A stretch of 64,000 bases of DNA from Blastocatellia bacterium (GCA_016789265.1 JAEUQK010000029.1:124001-188000), one strand, 5' to 3'; positions 16,615 to 26,176 are shown, counted from the stretch's first letter. Notes: generated by a model from the sequence alone, not told the origin. Numbers and translations are program-made.

Positions 16615-17403
16615 TTAACGGATCGTTACAATGCCTTTTCGGCCGTCCGGCGGTTTGTCACCTTTGTAGAGTACTTTCTCGAGGAATAGTCCTGACGGCG
16701 GAGCCGTAAACTTAGCCGGCACGTCCGACTTGAACTTGAGCAAGCGGTCAAAACCCGCATAGTCCAGATTTCCGCGGCCGACCTCGGCGAGCATTCCGAC
16801 GATACGCCTGACCATTTTCCATAGGAAATGCGACGCGCCGATCCGGAAAAGGATAAGGTCACCGTCGGTGAAAACTTCAGCTTGTTCGACCTTTACGATC
16901 GTCGATTGTTTCTTGCCATCCTCGAGTTCGCAAAATGAATAGAAGTCGTGCTTGCCGACCAGTATCTTCGCCGCTTCGGCCATCGCTTTTTCATCGAGCC
17001 GGTCCTTTACCCACCAAACCAGATTCTTTCCAAACGCGGTTCGCCGCGTCGATATTTGATAGAGGTAGTAACGCGCGATCGCATCTTTGCGGGCGTGAAA
17101 GTCATCGGGCGCATTTGAGACTTTCAGGACGTTGATATCGTGCGGCAATAGGTCGTTGAAGCCATGCTGTATCTGCCGCGGGGTCACATTTGCGGTCAGC
17201 TCATCAACCCTCAAATGCGCGATCTGCCGAAGTGCATGTACACCCGCATCTGTCCGCCCCGCGCCGAAAAGCTCGAACTTCGAAGCAAACAACTGCCGCG
17301 TCACGTCCTGCATTTCGCCCTGTATCGTTTTGGCGTTGTGCTGTATCTGCCAGCCGCGATAGCGAGTGCCTTCGTATTCGATCTCCAGTTTCCAGGTAGG
17401 CAT
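16615..17403 (-). CDS. truA: tRNA pseudouridine(38-40) synthase TruA
   Basis: TruA makes pseudouridine at positions 38-40 of the tRNA anticodon stem. The 262-residue protein has the family start WKLEIEYEGTRYRGWQ, the catalytic Asp in GAGRTDAGVHA (residue near 52), FHARKDAIARYYLYQI, and a C-terminal HFLWKMVRRIVGML. Length is normal. The start overlaps the stop of the thioesterase gene by one base (TGATG), so the two are translated together. Confidence 0.96.
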   Translation of the reverse strand: MPTWKLEIEYEGTRYRGWQIQHNAKTIQGEMQDVTRQLFASKFELFGAGRTDAGVHALRQIAHLRVDELTANVTPRQIQHGFNDLLPHDINVLKVSNAPDDFHARKDAIARYYLYQISTRRTAFGKNLVWWVKDRLDEKAMAEAAKILVGKHDFYSFCELEDGKKQSTIVKVEQAEVFTDGDLILFRIGASHFLWKMVRRIVGMLAEVGRGNLDYAGFDRLLKFKSDVPAKFTAPPSGLFLEKVLYKGDKPPDGRKGIVTIR

Positions 17404-17789
17404 CAGTTGGTCCCGATCTTCACCTTTTCACGGTATTGATTGATCGCCACGTACACGACCTCTGCTTCGGTGACCTTCACCTTTTGTCCCTGGCTGCCGA
17501 ACCGCTCTGCCTCGACGACCACGTGTATCGTGATCGACGTCGAACCGACCTTGATCGTTTCCGCGTAAAAGCTAACGAGGTCGCCCATGAAAACCGGTTC
17601 GTGAAAGATGACCTCTTTCATCGCGACGGTCACAAACCGGTCGTGCTTCGTGTGCCGTACGGCTTCGACGCCGCCGGCGACGTCGATATAACTCAAAATA
17701 ATGCCGCCGAAGACAGTGCCGTGCGCGTTTGTGTCCCGCGGCATCATCGTCAGGCGTATCGCCGCATCTCTTATCTCTTCGTTTTCCAT
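17403..17789 (-). CDS. Acyl-CoA thioesterase, hotdog fold (YciA type)
   Basis: The product hydrolyses acyl-CoA to free acid and CoA. With the start at 17789 it has 128 residues, the size of single-domain YciA-type enzymes. The signature is MMPRDTNAHGTVFGGIILSY, where the Asn/His-Gly-x-x-F-G-G stretch forms the active helix, followed by the DRFVTVAM and FHEPVFMGDLVSFYA strands. An upstream extension in the same frame is compositionally odd and overlaps the decayed gene, so I reject it. It is coupled to truA by a one-base overlap. Confidence 0.9.
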   Translation of the reverse strand: MENEEIRDAAIRLTMMPRDTNAHGTVFGGIILSYIDVAGGVEAVRHTKHDRFVTVAMKEVIFHEPVFMGDLVSFYAETIKVGSTSITIHVVVEAERFGSQGQKVKVTEAEVVYVAINQYREKVKIGTN

Positions 17790-17796
17790 AATTGAC

Positions 17797-18194
17797 TCAA
17801 ACAGGATGCACAGGATGAACAGGATCTGCCGGTTTCCCGTGTAACCTATAATACTCGACTTTCGCCGTGCCAAAGTTTGCAAGCAAGCCGATCTTGATCC
17901 CGGTATCGTTAAGGCATTTGATCACCTGTGCCTTATGTTCCGGTAGTACCCTGGTAACAGCTTTTTGTTCGATCAGAACTTGGTCTTCGACAATAAGGTC
18001 GGCATAAAAATCGCCCACTATCACACTACGAAACTTTACCTTCAGCGGCACCTGCAGGAGATCTTAAGTCCCTTTTGAGTCAACGCAACGACCAGGGCCT
18101 TTTCCTACACGGACTCCGGGAACCCCGCTCCGAGTTCATTGCCGACCTCAAAGAACGCTTGAATTACCGTTCCCGTTAGTTCGTCATTCACCAT
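17797..18194 (-). pseudogene. GxxExxY family protein, decayed
   Basis: The frame begins at the ATG at 18194 with NDELTGTVIQAFFEVGNELG, the usual start of GxxExxY proteins (PD-(D/E)XK-like fold, function unknown). In the motif that gives the family its name (GFPESV then Tyr) the Tyr codon is a TAG stop. About 17 codons later, near 18060, the frame is lost, and the rest (VPLKVKFRSVIVG, YADLIVEDQVLIEQKAV, LPEHKAQVIKCL, FGTAKVEYYRL) continues in another frame. Two independent lesions make it a pseudogene. It lies between inverted copies of an AGGATG-rich repeat, as often seen for this family. Confidence 0.85.
17801..17825 (+). repeat. AGGATG-type tandem repeat, left flank of GxxExxY remnant
   Basis: Three near-copies of an ACAGGATG unit (acaggatgcacaggatgaac...) lie at the 3' end of the decayed GxxExxY gene. 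The right flank at 18193-18216 carries the same unit inverted. Confidence 0.8.
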
Positions 18195-18216
18195 CCTGTC
18201 TATCCTGTTCATCCTG
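18193..18216 (-). repeat. AGGATG-type tandem repeat, right flank of GxxExxY remnant
   Basis: Reading on the minus strand, this is CAGGATGAACAGGATAGACAGGAT, an inverted counterpart of the left flank. It overlaps the final codons of the alpha/beta hydrolase gene (EIQAG), so insertion may have replaced that gene's original end. Confidence 0.8.
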
Positions 18217-18847
18217 CTTGAATCTCCTCCGATACCCAATCGCGAATCGTCTCACGCAGTTCATTCAGATGTTGATCGAAAAAGTGTCCGCATCGTTCAA
18301 ATATCACGACTTCGGCGTGCGGTATGCGGTCGGTCAGCGTGCGCAGGGCCTCTACAGAGCAAAACTCATCCTCGTCGCCGTGCACGAACAGGATCGGCTT
18401 TTCGACCGCGGCCAGAAAATCGTAATCGAGGTATTTCTCGACCGGCGTCCCGATAGACACGAGCCGGACGACGCGTTCGTCCTCCATCCCGACCTCCATT
18501 CCCGTCCGTGACCCGAACGAAAAACCCGTGAGCGTTATCGGCTGTCCCGGATATTCCTCCGCGAGATATCGAAGCGCGTCCCGCACATCCTCTATCCCGC
18601 CCGCAACGTCGTTATGCTCGCCGGTCGAATCTCCTACGCCGCTGAAATTGAACCTCAGCGTCACGAGCCCCGCGTCTATCAGCCCTGCCGCCGCACGAAA
18701 CACGACCTTGTTGTGCATCGTCCCGCCGCCTAGCGGATGCGGATGACACACCAGCGCGACGCCTTTTGCCTCGCCCGCGGGCTCCTTCAAGATCGCCTCC
18801 AGCCGCCCATGCCGCGCCGGTATAAAAAGATTGCCTTTCGGATACAT
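18209..18847 (-). CDS. Alpha/beta hydrolase (dienelactone hydrolase-like)
   Basis: The 212-residue cytoplasmic protein has the alpha/beta hydrolase triad. An oxyanion region is in VCHPHPLGGGTMHN, the nucleophile Ser is in GFSFGS near residue 110, the acid is in VHGDEDEF, and the His is in CGHFFD. The HPHPxxGGxMxNxVV stretch is characteristic of a widespread small hydrolase group of unknown substrate. Its last four codons lie in the AGGATG repeat, which suggests that the end of the gene was altered when the repeat or the GxxExxY element arrived. Confidence 0.88.
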   Translation of the reverse strand: MYPKGNLFIPARHGRLEAILKEPAGEAKGVALVCHPHPLGGGTMHNKVVFRAAAGLIDAGLVTLRFNFSGVGDSTGEHNDVAGGIEDVRDALRYLAEEYPGQPITLTGFSFGSRTGMEVGMEDERVVRLVSIGTPVEKYLDYDFLAAVEKPILFVHGDEDEFCSVEALRTLTDRIPHAEVVIFERCGHFFDQHLNELRETIRDWVSEEIQAG

Positions 18848-18975
18848 AACGAATCTTAGATTCTAGGTTTTGAACATTCCCATCGCAAACGCATCAATTA
18901 GATATTTCACCGCTAGTCGTGTTACTTTTTTCAGATAATTACGCTTTCTTCCGGCGGCTCTCGCCGAAGTCAATA

Positions 18976-20808
18976 ATGGATCAGAACACAGATCAAATAG
19001 CGGCACCGGCCGTCCCGAAAACTTCCTGGAAACAATACCTCGAGACCGAAGCAGCGACGCGTTTCGTCTATCTCGTCTTTGGTTTTATCGCCATCGCCAT
19101 GGTGCTCGGCTTCCTGCAATCACGCACGTCGGCCATCTGCTGCGGCGATTGGGACGGCTATTACCACATCCGCTGGTCTTCGCTGCTCTGGGAAAATTTC
19201 TCGCAAGGGAAGTGGCTGCCATCGTTTGATTGGCTGCCTCTGACGGTCCTTAATCCTCAGCATTACAACGACCACCATTTCCTCTTCCATTTGCTTCAAA
19301 TACCGTTTTTATGGTTCTTTGAGCCGGTAATGGCGGCAAAGGTCGCGGCCGTCGTCTTTGCCACGCTCGCCGTATTTTCGGTCTATTGGCTGATCTATCA
19401 TTACAAGATCGACTATCTGTTGATCTGGCTCGCGGCGATCCTCACCTGCGCCAATATGTTCTATTACCGGATGAACATGGCAAAGGCCCCGGCGTTGACC
19501 ATTATCATCACGATCGCCGGTATTTACCTGCTCTTCGAGCGAAAATACGTGTGGCTGTTTCCGCTTATGTTCGCCTTTGTCTGGACATACAGCCTGTTCC
19601 CGCTGCTGTGGTTCGCCGCGATGATCTGGACCATCATCATCGCTTGGAACGAACGCCGTTTCGAGTGGCGGCCGATAGTTTACACGACCGCGGGAATGAT
19701 CGCCGGAAACGTCATAAACCCCTATTTTCCCAGCAATCTCTACCTTTTCTGGGAGCATTTCATAACGAAGTTCAAGGTCGGCAGCGACTTTGCCGTGGCC
19801 GTCGGCGGCGAGTGGTATCCGTACACCGGAATGGAATTGCTAACGCATTTTCCGGTCGCGATGCTGGCAATGCTGCTCGGCTACATCTTCTTCATGCCGA
19901 AAAACGGCAAGCTCCCCGAAAAAGCGACGTTCTTTTTGATGTTCGTGTCGATACTCTTCGCGGCACAGTTCAGGTCAAAGCGTTTCGCCGAGTATTTTCC
20001 GCCGTTTGCCGTGCTTTTCCTCGCGTTCAGCCTGCAGGCGTTTCGGCAAAAGAGCGTCGTCGAACTCCCCGAGGATTTCAAACGAGAGATCGAACCGTAT
20101 CTCGACGTCGATAAAAAGACCGAAAAACAGGCCATTTGGCTCACGCTTCGCGAGGCCGCCGTTTGGGTGCTGGGTGTGTTCCTAGCGATCTATTTCCTTG
20201 TAAATATCACCGGATTTCATCGTTTCGGCATCGATCAGGAAGGCCTCGCCGAGACCATCGGAGGCAACGAATCGAACGACCGTTATCAGCGTGCTATGGA
20301 ATGGGCGACCGGCGTCGATGCTAACGGCAAAGAGAATATTCCGAAAGGCGAACGCATCTTCAATGCCAACTGGGACGACTTTCCAAAGCTGTTTTTCTTT
20401 GATACGAAACACAGCTATGTTTACGGGCTCGACCCGAACTATCTTTATTCCCAGAATCCCGATCTTTACAAGCTTTTGCTCGATATTACCAGCGGAAAGA
20501 TCGATGATCCGGCACCTCTGATACGCGAGAGATTTGGTGCAAATTACGTCTTTGTTGATGCAAAAGAAAACGAAGATATGGTCGCGAAGCTTCTTGATAG
20601 CGGCTGGGCGGAAATGGCTTATGAAGACGAGGAAGCCCGCCTCATAAAGATCAGGGCCGAAAAAGGCGAGTCTCCCAAAGATGAAGACGACCAGCCAGAG
20701 ACTCCCGAGGAGAAAAAGCTTCTGGATGAAATGGAAAAGTCGGACAATTCAAACGTCAATTCAGCTCCGGCAATAAACGACGACGAGGTCAGCCCTAACA
20801 ACGATTAG
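18976..20808 (+). CDS. Multi-pass membrane protein, GT-C/STT3-like
   Basis: The 610-residue product has about 11-12 membrane segments in the first 430 residues and a soluble C-terminal domain that ends in an acidic, Asn-rich tail. Near residue 50 to 95 is a loop with CCGDWDGYYHIRWSS and HYNDHHFLFHLL; acidic and His residues in the first outer loop are typical of GT-C glycosyltransferases such as STT3 and PMT, which move sugars from lipid carriers. I infer a glycosyltransferase-like role; the acceptor is unknown. I prefer ATG 18976 because a GTG at 18919 would add a poorly fitting leader. Four bases separate it from the downstream lipoprotein gene, so they are one operon. Confidence 0.8.
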   Translation: MDQNTDQIAAPAVPKTSWKQYLETEAATRFVYLVFGFIAIAMVLGFLQSRTSAICCGDWDGYYHIRWSSLLWENFSQGKWLPSFDWLPLTVLNPQHYNDHHFLFHLLQIPFLWFFEPVMAAKVAAVVFATLAVFSVYWLIYHYKIDYLLIWLAAILTCANMFYYRMNMAKAPALTIIITIAGIYLLFERKYVWLFPLMFAFVWTYSLFPLLWFAAMIWTIIIAWNERRFEWRPIVYTTAGMIAGNVINPYFPSNLYLFWEHFITKFKVGSDFAVAVGGEWYPYTGMELLTHFPVAMLAMLLGYIFFMPKNGKLPEKATFFLMFVSILFAAQFRSKRFAEYFPPFAVLFLAFSLQAFRQKSVVELPEDFKREIEPYLDVDKKTEKQAIWLTLREAAVWVLGVFLAIYFLVNITGFHRFGIDQEGLAETIGGNESNDRYQRAMEWATGVDANGKENIPKGERIFNANWDDFPKLFFFDTKHSYVYGLDPNYLYSQNPDLYKLLLDITSGKIDDPAPLIRERFGANYVFVDAKENEDMVAKLLDSGWAEMAYEDEEARLIKIRAEKGESPKDEDDQPETPEEKKLLDEMEKSDNSNVNSAPAINDDEVSPNND

Positions 20809-20812
20809 TCAG

Positions 20813-21238
20813 ATGATCTTTCGGCAAAAATGTTGGATCGTTCTATTTGCTCTTGCGGCACTGTTCCTGGCTGCCTGCACGCCGAACCAGCGCATCGTCG
20901 AAGACTCGGCTGAGCGTTCGCTGAAGCCGGTCTCAAACGGTACGGCGGCCAACGCCGAGAAAACGTTCGAGCAGGACGTCGAATCAATGCGGACCGCGGA
21001 TTTCGTTTTTATTTATGTACTCCGGCGAAGGGACGGCGGCCCGCTTGATCCCGATGACAAACGATACGCATCCCAAGTCATACCGCAGGAGATGAACCGC
21101 CGCGAGATCTCCGATTCGGGCAAGGCGATCATTGTCGGATCGAATTTTCGTATGCCCGAACAAAATCGCAAGGTGCTGTCAGAACGATTTGCTTTTGAGG
21201 ACCTGTCGAACGCTAAAATGACTACGCCAGTACGATAG
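20813..21238 (+). CDS. Small lipoprotein of unknown function
   Basis: A signal peptide with a lipobox (LFLAAC, Cys near residue 22) marks the 141-residue product as a lipoprotein. The mature part has one domain with FVFIYVLRRRDGGPLD and a stretch ending FRMPEQNRKVLSERF. I recognise no family. It lies between the GT-C-like gene (4-base gap) and the AI-2E family gene (9-base gap), which indicates one transcript. Confidence 0.85.
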   Translation: MIFRQKCWIVLFALAALFLAACTPNQRIVEDSAERSLKPVSNGTAANAEKTFEQDVESMRTADFVFIYVLRRRDGGPLDPDDKRYASQVIPQEMNRREISDSGKAIIVGSNFRMPEQNRKVLSERFAFEDLSNAKMTTPVR

Positions 21239-21247
21239 AAGAAAGAT

Positions 21248-22468
21248 ATGCCAAGACTGAAAACAGAGGAGATCGAAAACGATCAGGAGCCAGGCGACGG
21301 GCAGGAATTGTCCCAGGCGCAACCTGTTCGCGTCATTCTGGACCCTTCGTCGCCGTCCATACGCTCGATCGTCCGCGTTGTCATCGTCGCGATGATCTTC
21401 GTCTTTGTCCTTAGCCGCGTTGAAACGGTGGTTGGCTCGCTTACTTATCTCTTCTTTCTCGTCGTACTTTCCGTCTTTTTCGCGTATTTGATCGATCCGT
21501 TAGTGAAACTCATCAGAAAACCCTTTAAGGCGCGTTCAATTGAAAAGGCAATGCCGCGGTCATTTGCGATCGTGATCGCGTATCTTTTGGTTTTCACGGT
21601 ACTGGGTTTCACCATTGCGGGCGTTGCGCCCAGCGTATCGCAGCAGGCGAGGGAATTTGGTGCGAATATCCCGGCTTACGGCTCGGCGATACAGCGCTCG
21701 TTCAACGATCTGAACCGACGCTTTGACCGGCTAAGAATACCTGACGAGGTCCAGACAAAAATAAACGAACAGGCCGTCGCTCTCGGCGAGCGCATCACCA
21801 CCGGCGTCGGCGGATTTGTGCTTTCGTTCGTCACGTTCATTCCGTGGCTGATCATTATCCCGATCCTTTCCTTCTTCTTTTTGAAGGATGTGAATTCGTT
21901 CAGGCTTGCGGTGTTGAAGTTATTTCCCGCCGGGCGTTGGCGAATGCGTGCGGACAGCGTGCTGGGCGATGCGAACGCCACTCTCGCGGCATACGTGCGG
22001 GCGATGTTGATCTCATGTGTACTGATCGGCGTTGTTTGCACGATCGGGTTCTACATCATCGGCCTTAAATACGCCTTGCTTCTTGGCATCCTTGCCGGCG
22101 TTTTTGAATTTGTTCCGCTTCTAGGGCCGGCGGCCATCGGCATCATCGTTATAATCACGGCGGCGGTGAGCGACAATCCGTGGAACGCCATTCCGGCTGC
22201 TATTTTCCTCATCGTCCTACGCATCGTTCACGATTACGTTACATATCCGCGTATCGTCCGCGGCGGCATCCACCTGCATCCGGTCGCAATTATTCTTTCG
22301 GTCCTTGCCGGGGAGCAGATCGCAGGAATTCCGGGCGTTTTCCTGGCCATTCCCGTCGTCGCGTTGCTCACCGTAGCTTATAAACATTTTCTCGAACATC
22401 AGGGAAGCCGAACGCTTTTCGAGGGCCTTGTGCACAAGGAAGAACTTGAACCCGAGGAGCAAGCCTGA
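21248..22468 (+). CDS. AI-2E family transporter (permease)
   Basis: The 406-residue inner-membrane protein belongs to the AI-2E/PerM family. It starts with a cytoplasmic Glu/Asp/Gln-rich part, then has about eight membrane segments. The conserved middle loop shows APSVSQQAREFGANIP and later RAMLISCVLIGVVCTIGFY, GVFEFVPLLGPAAIGI, and YPRIVRGGIHLHPVAII, all typical. Family members export small molecules or act as ion exchangers; the substrate here is unknown. The stop overlaps the start of the next small gene (TGATG). Confidence 0.93.
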   Translation: MPRLKTEEIENDQEPGDGQELSQAQPVRVILDPSSPSIRSIVRVVIVAMIFVFVLSRVETVVGSLTYLFFLVVLSVFFAYLIDPLVKLIRKPFKARSIEKAMPRSFAIVIAYLLVFTVLGFTIAGVAPSVSQQAREFGANIPAYGSAIQRSFNDLNRRFDRLRIPDEVQTKINEQAVALGERITTGVGGFVLSFVTFIPWLIIIPILSFFFLKDVNSFRLAVLKLFPAGRWRMRADSVLGDANATLAAYVRAMLISCVLIGVVCTIGFYIIGLKYALLLGILAGVFEFVPLLGPAAIGIIVIITAAVSDNPWNAIPAAIFLIVLRIVHDYVTYPRIVRGGIHLHPVAIILSVLAGEQIAGIPGVFLAIPVVALLTVAYKHFLEHQGSRTLFEGLVHKEELEPEEQA

Positions 22469-22623
22469 TGTCCTCGCTCGCCTGGCTGATCGTCTTCTTC
22501 TTCGTTCTGCTTTTTCTGTGCGTCCTGGTTTATGTTCTGGTCGTGCGTGCGTTCTATTGGGGTGACCGGAAGGAACCGCCTAAGAAGAAACAACAAGATC
22601 TCGAAAAGAAGGAAGATCGTTGA
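22468..22623 (+). CDS. Small single-pass membrane protein, 51 residues
   Basis: The ATG at 22468 overlaps the stop of the AI-2E gene by one base (TGATG). The product begins MSSLAWLIVFFFVLLFLCVL, a single membrane helix of about 22 residues, and ends with a highly charged Lys/Glu/Gln tail (about 20 residues). It is short but its composition and its coupling to the permease support a real gene. Its last 44 bases overlap the end of lpxK on the other strand. It may be an accessory subunit of the permease (inference). Confidence 0.75.
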   Translation: MSSLAWLIVFFFVLLFLCVLVYVLVVRAFYWGDRKEPPKKKQQDLEKKEDR

Positions 22624-23605
22624 TAGTGGTTTCCGCGACCGCAACATAACACGGAATTGAGAACTTCTGGTCCTGCAGTTTTACGGCGTCTTTTGCCGTT
22701 GTAACCAACGCTTCTGCACCGCTTTGTTGGGCACGACTCTCGATCCTCTCGATATCTGCTCGTGCGTAAAGGTGATGATCGGGAAACAAGCAACTGCCGG
22801 TAACAACGATTCCTGAGTTCTTTAGGGACGTGATAAAACTGTCCGGATTTCCTACTCCCGCAAATGCATACATATTTTCAGGTCTTCCGCTTTGCGTGAT
22901 CTGCGTCTCTCCAAGAAACGCCTCGATCGGGACGAGGTCTCTAATGCGCGTCGATGCCTCAAAGACAGTCACAGATCCGTTTCTCATTAAGAGCCGCTGC
23001 CTGATATCGGTGACTTTGTCTGACTGATCAGCTCGTGTGATCACGATCGCATCCGCCCGCTTTAGGCCGTTGAATGATTCGCGGAGCGTGCCTGCCGGCA
23101 ATATTCTCCCGTTACCGCAGGGATTTGTGGCGTCAACGCAAACGATGTCGAGATCGCGTTTGACGCGGCGGTGTTGAAAGCCGTCGTCTAGAATAAATGC
23201 CGTTATTCCGAACGTCTTTTTTGCCCAAAGCCCGGCAGAAACCCTTTCAGGATCTGCGACGATCACTACCCTGCCGTCCAGTTTATGGGCAAGCTCGACA
23301 GGTTCGTCGCCGCCTGTTCGGGCATCGGCAAGAATGTCGTTTCCATCAGAAACAAGAACCCGTTTACGTGGATCATCCCGGCCGTAGCCGCGCGTAAGGA
23401 TACAAACCTTTTCGCCGCGCTCGATAAGTATTTCAGCGATCATTGCGACCAGCGGCGTCTTTCCGGTCCCGCCGGTAGTAAGGTTACCAACGCTTATCGT
23501 CCGAACGCCAAGCGAATAGCTTTTCACGACATCGCGGTCGTACAGCAGGTTCCGCAGATCCATGAACTTTCCATAAAGGAAGCCAAATGGTGGAAGGAAA
23601 ATCAT
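22580..23605 (-). CDS. lpxK: Tetraacyldisaccharide 4'-kinase LpxK
   Basis: LpxK phosphorylates the 4'-position of the tetraacyl disaccharide to give lipid IVA, at the inner membrane. With the start at 23605 the product has 341 residues, normal for the family. It has an N-terminal membrane-associated helix ([11 protein letters not shown]), the Walker A motif in [13 protein letters not shown] (near residue 35), [16 protein letters not shown], the [12 protein letters not shown] motif with the catalytic Asp, and a C-terminal FPDHHLY. The ATGA overlap with pabA/trpG implies translational coupling. A longer reading in frame would run into that gene and is rejected. Confidence 0.95.
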   Translation of the reverse strand: MIFLPPFGFLYGKFMDLRNLLYDRDVVKSYSLGVRTISVGNLTTGGTGKTPLVAMIAEILIERGEKVCILTRGYGRDDPRKRVLVSDGNDILADARTGGDEPVELAHKLDGRVVIVADPERVSAGLWAKKTFGITAFILDDGFQHRRVKRDLDIVCVDATNPCGNGRILPAGTLRESFNGLKRADAIVITRADQSDKVTDIRQRLLMRNGSVTVFEASTRIRDLVPIEAFLGETQITQSGRPENMYAFAGVGNPDSFITSLKNSGIVVTGSCLFPDHHLYARADIERIESRAQQSGAEALVTTAKDAVKLQDQKFSIPCYVAVAETTINDLPSFRDLVVSS

Positions 23606-24171
23606 CGGATAGCGAGGAAATTTCTGAGCATCGTCATGCCGTGCTCGGTCAGGATCGATTCCGGGTGAAACTGGACGCCTTCTACGGGCAGTTCCCGATG
23701 CCGCAGGCCCATCACCAAGCCATCGGGCGATTCGGCAGAGATCTCGAGGCAATCAGGCATCGAATCGCGTTCGACGATAAGCGAGTGATATCGGCCGGCT
23801 TTGAACTTATTTGGAATTCCCTCAAATATCGTTTTGCTGTCGTGCGATACCTCGACCGGTTTGCCATGAACCGGCTCAGGCGCGCGTGAAACCTTTCCGC
23901 CAAAATGCTGCCCGATCGCCTGATGTCCGAGACAAACACCCAGGATCGGGAACTTTCCGGCAAATCGCTCGATAGTCTCAAGTGTTATTCCGGCCGAGTC
24001 TGGCGTTCCCGGCCCGGGCGAGATGAGTATTCTCTCTGGTTTCAGATCATTCTCGATCTGATCCACCGTTATCTCGTCGTTGCGAAAGATCTTCAGATCC
24101 GCACCAAGCTCACCCAAATATTGAACGAGGTTATACGTAAACGAATCGTAGTTGTCTATTACCAGCAGCAT
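23602..24171 (-). CDS. Glutamine amidotransferase subunit of anthranilate/aminodeoxychorismate synthase
   Basis: A class I glutamine amidotransferase of the TrpG/PabA type, which supplies ammonia to chorismate enzymes for tryptophan or folate. The 189-residue protein starts with [19 protein letters not shown]. The catalytic Cys is in [11 protein letters not shown] (near residue 78), and the His/Glu pair is in [11 protein letters not shown]. PabA and TrpG cannot be separated on sequence alone. The partner is not in the window. Start chosen at 24171; six more codons upstream are possible. Confidence 0.94.
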   Translation of the reverse strand: MLLVIDNYDSFTYNLVQYLGELGADLKIFRNDEITVDQIENDLKPERILISPGPGTPDSAGITLETIERFAGKFPILGVCLGHQAIGQHFGGKVSRAPEPVHGKPVEVSHDSKTIFEGIPNKFKAGRYHSLIVERDSMPDCLEISAESPDGLVMGLRHRELPVEGVQFHPESILTEHGMTMLRNFLAIR

Positions 24172-24337
24172 TCGATAACAATTTCTCACCTGTGAGGTGT
24201 TTTTTCAACATAGTCCGTGAAACTTCAGTTTGACGATCGTTTTGGTCCGATCCAACAAACGAGAGTTTGATGGACATTTACTATTCGCTGCAATGTCTCT
24301 ATCATTTACACGTTCATCACCCGGAGGCCGAAATTTG

Positions 24338-26116
24338 ATGTTCCGAAGAATTTTCTCGCTCGCCTTGATCGCCGCGTTGACGTCGCCATTATTTTCGCAA
24401 GCTACAGATAAGAAAGATCCGGCCGAGGACGCTGAAAAACTCCGTTTAGAAGCCGTCGCGTTTCTTCGCGAAACGATGGGCGATGTGAACAGCATGCGCA
24501 CGCTGGAAAACCGCGTCAGCTTTTCGGCCGAAATGGCCGGGCTAATGTGGTTTCACGACGAACGCGAGGCCAGGTCAATGTTCAATACGGCGATCGCCGA
24601 TTTTCGCGAACTTCTTTTGAAATTGGACCAACAGGCGGCAATGCTGCCCGATGAAGAAGGACCACGGTCATATGGAATGTTCGGGGACGCCAGCGGCCGG
24701 GCGAAGATCGAGATGAAGTACCGCGTGGCGATGGCTGTTCGTCAGCAGATTACCTCAAGCATTGCCGAACACGAACCCGATCTTGCACTAAGTTTTTACT
24801 ACGACACCGCTGGCGGAATAAGTAAAGATTCTTTCAGGAACCGTGTTGCGGGCATGGACAGCTATTTCGAGTTAAATCTGCTCGGCCAGATCGCCCAAAA
24901 GAATGCGGCTAAAGCTGCTCAGTTCGGGATCAAGTCGCTGGATAAGGGCCTTCAATACCAGCATATCGATCTCCTCAGAAAGATCTACGAAAAGGATGTC
25001 GATAAGGGGATCGAATTCGGCTCGGCTTTGCTAAGCAAGGCCAAGAGCGGTAAACCGAAATCAGAGGAATACTATGTGATCGGTTCACTGCTTACGTTTG
25101 GGGCTGAAAACCTCGAAGCCTCTCAACGCTCAGGCGGAAAGAAGGCCGTTTATTCCCAAAACGACCTTCGCGACCTTTCCGAGGCGCTCGCAAACGCGAT
25201 CCTGGCCGGAAACGAGGTCGAATCTGGAATGCAATATGTTGCCCTGATCGAAAAATATCAGCCGGGCCGCGCCGCGCAGATCCGTGCAAGATCGGGATCA
25301 GGAAATCGCCGGGAAACAAACAGATTTACCGTTCGCGGAACCCCGGCCGCCAACGCTATGACAGCTCCGCCGCCTGATTTTGTGGGTCCCGTAAATTCGG
25401 TTGGGACGGCAAGCAATTCAAACTCGAATCGCTGGCAGCAGGAGCAGGATGCAAAACGTCAGGCGGAAGAAAAGCTTATGGGCGATGTCGCCAAGATCGG
25501 CAACGGAGAGCTTCCGAAGGAAGAACGTGAAAAGGTGATCGCACAGGCCCGCAAGATCCTGATCCAGACGCAAGGAAAAGACAAGCAGATCATGGGACTG
25601 AGCATGCTCGCGGCATCGGTTGCCCGCGTGGATAAAGAACTTGCCGCCGAGATAATGCGCGACGCGGAAGGACTCGTAAACCCGTATCCGAAAAACTATC
25701 AGGATTTCATGTACACATGGATGCTCGCCGCCGGTTATGCGGAATCTGACCCGGAAAAGGCGTTTCCCATACTGGAAGAAGCCATCGGGCGAGCGAATAA
25801 CCTGATCTCTGCTTTTGTTACCATCGGCGAATTCATCGACGTCACGGAAGAAATGATCTCCGAGGGCGAGGTGCAGGTCGGTGCATTTGGCGGCGGCATG
25901 ATCCGCGGGCTATCAAAGGAACTCGGCGTCGCGGAATCAACGCTGGCGACGCTCACCAAAGCCGACTTTGAAAAGACAAAAGCCTTGACCAACCGCTTTG
26001 ACCGTGTGGAGGTTCGTGTTCTCGCGAAAATGCTTGTACTCCGTTCTATACTGGGAAAGAATGCCGCCCAGCCGACAGCAAATGAGCAAATGAAAAAGGT
26101 CCTAAAAGAAAATTGA
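24338..26116 (+). CDS. Exported helical protein of unknown function
   Basis: Start at ATG 24338, with GGAGG 10 bases upstream. The product then has a signal peptide (MFRRIFSLALIAALTSPLFS) and a mature region of about 570 residues. The mature part is nearly all helical, with repeating alpha-hairpin character (for example EARSMFNTAIADFRELLL, the QYQHIDLLRKIYEKDVDKG region, and EKAFPILEEAIGRANNL), a Gln/Asn-rich linker near residue 380, and a second helical half. TPR- or HEAT-like folding is plausible, but I see no clear consensus. The function is unknown. It is upstream of the YdhR-like gene. Confidence 0.8.
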   Translation: MFRRIFSLALIAALTSPLFSQATDKKDPAEDAEKLRLEAVAFLRETMGDVNSMRTLENRVSFSAEMAGLMWFHDEREARSMFNTAIADFRELLLKLDQQAAMLPDEEGPRSYGMFGDASGRAKIEMKYRVAMAVRQQITSSIAEHEPDLALSFYYDTAGGISKDSFRNRVAGMDSYFELNLLGQIAQKNAAKAAQFGIKSLDKGLQYQHIDLLRKIYEKDVDKGIEFGSALLSKAKSGKPKSEEYYVIGSLLTFGAENLEASQRSGGKKAVYSQNDLRDLSEALANAILAGNEVESGMQYVALIEKYQPGRAAQIRARSGSGNRRETNRFTVRGTPAANAMTAPPPDFVGPVNSVGTASNSNSNRWQQEQDAKRQAEEKLMGDVAKIGNGELPKEEREKVIAQARKILIQTQGKDKQIMGLSMLAASVARVDKELAAEIMRDAEGLVNPYPKNYQDFMYTWMLAAGYAESDPEKAFPILEEAIGRANNLISAFVTIGEFIDVTEEMISEGEVQVGAFGGGMIRGLSKELGVAESTLATLTKADFEKTKALTNRFDRVEVRVLAKMLVLRSILGKNAAQPTANEQMKKVLKEN

Positions 26117-26176
26117 TCTGTGGCCTGTCCGTCTTTCTGCCTGGTTTGCGTTTGTCATAAGCGTCGAGGTGAAGAG

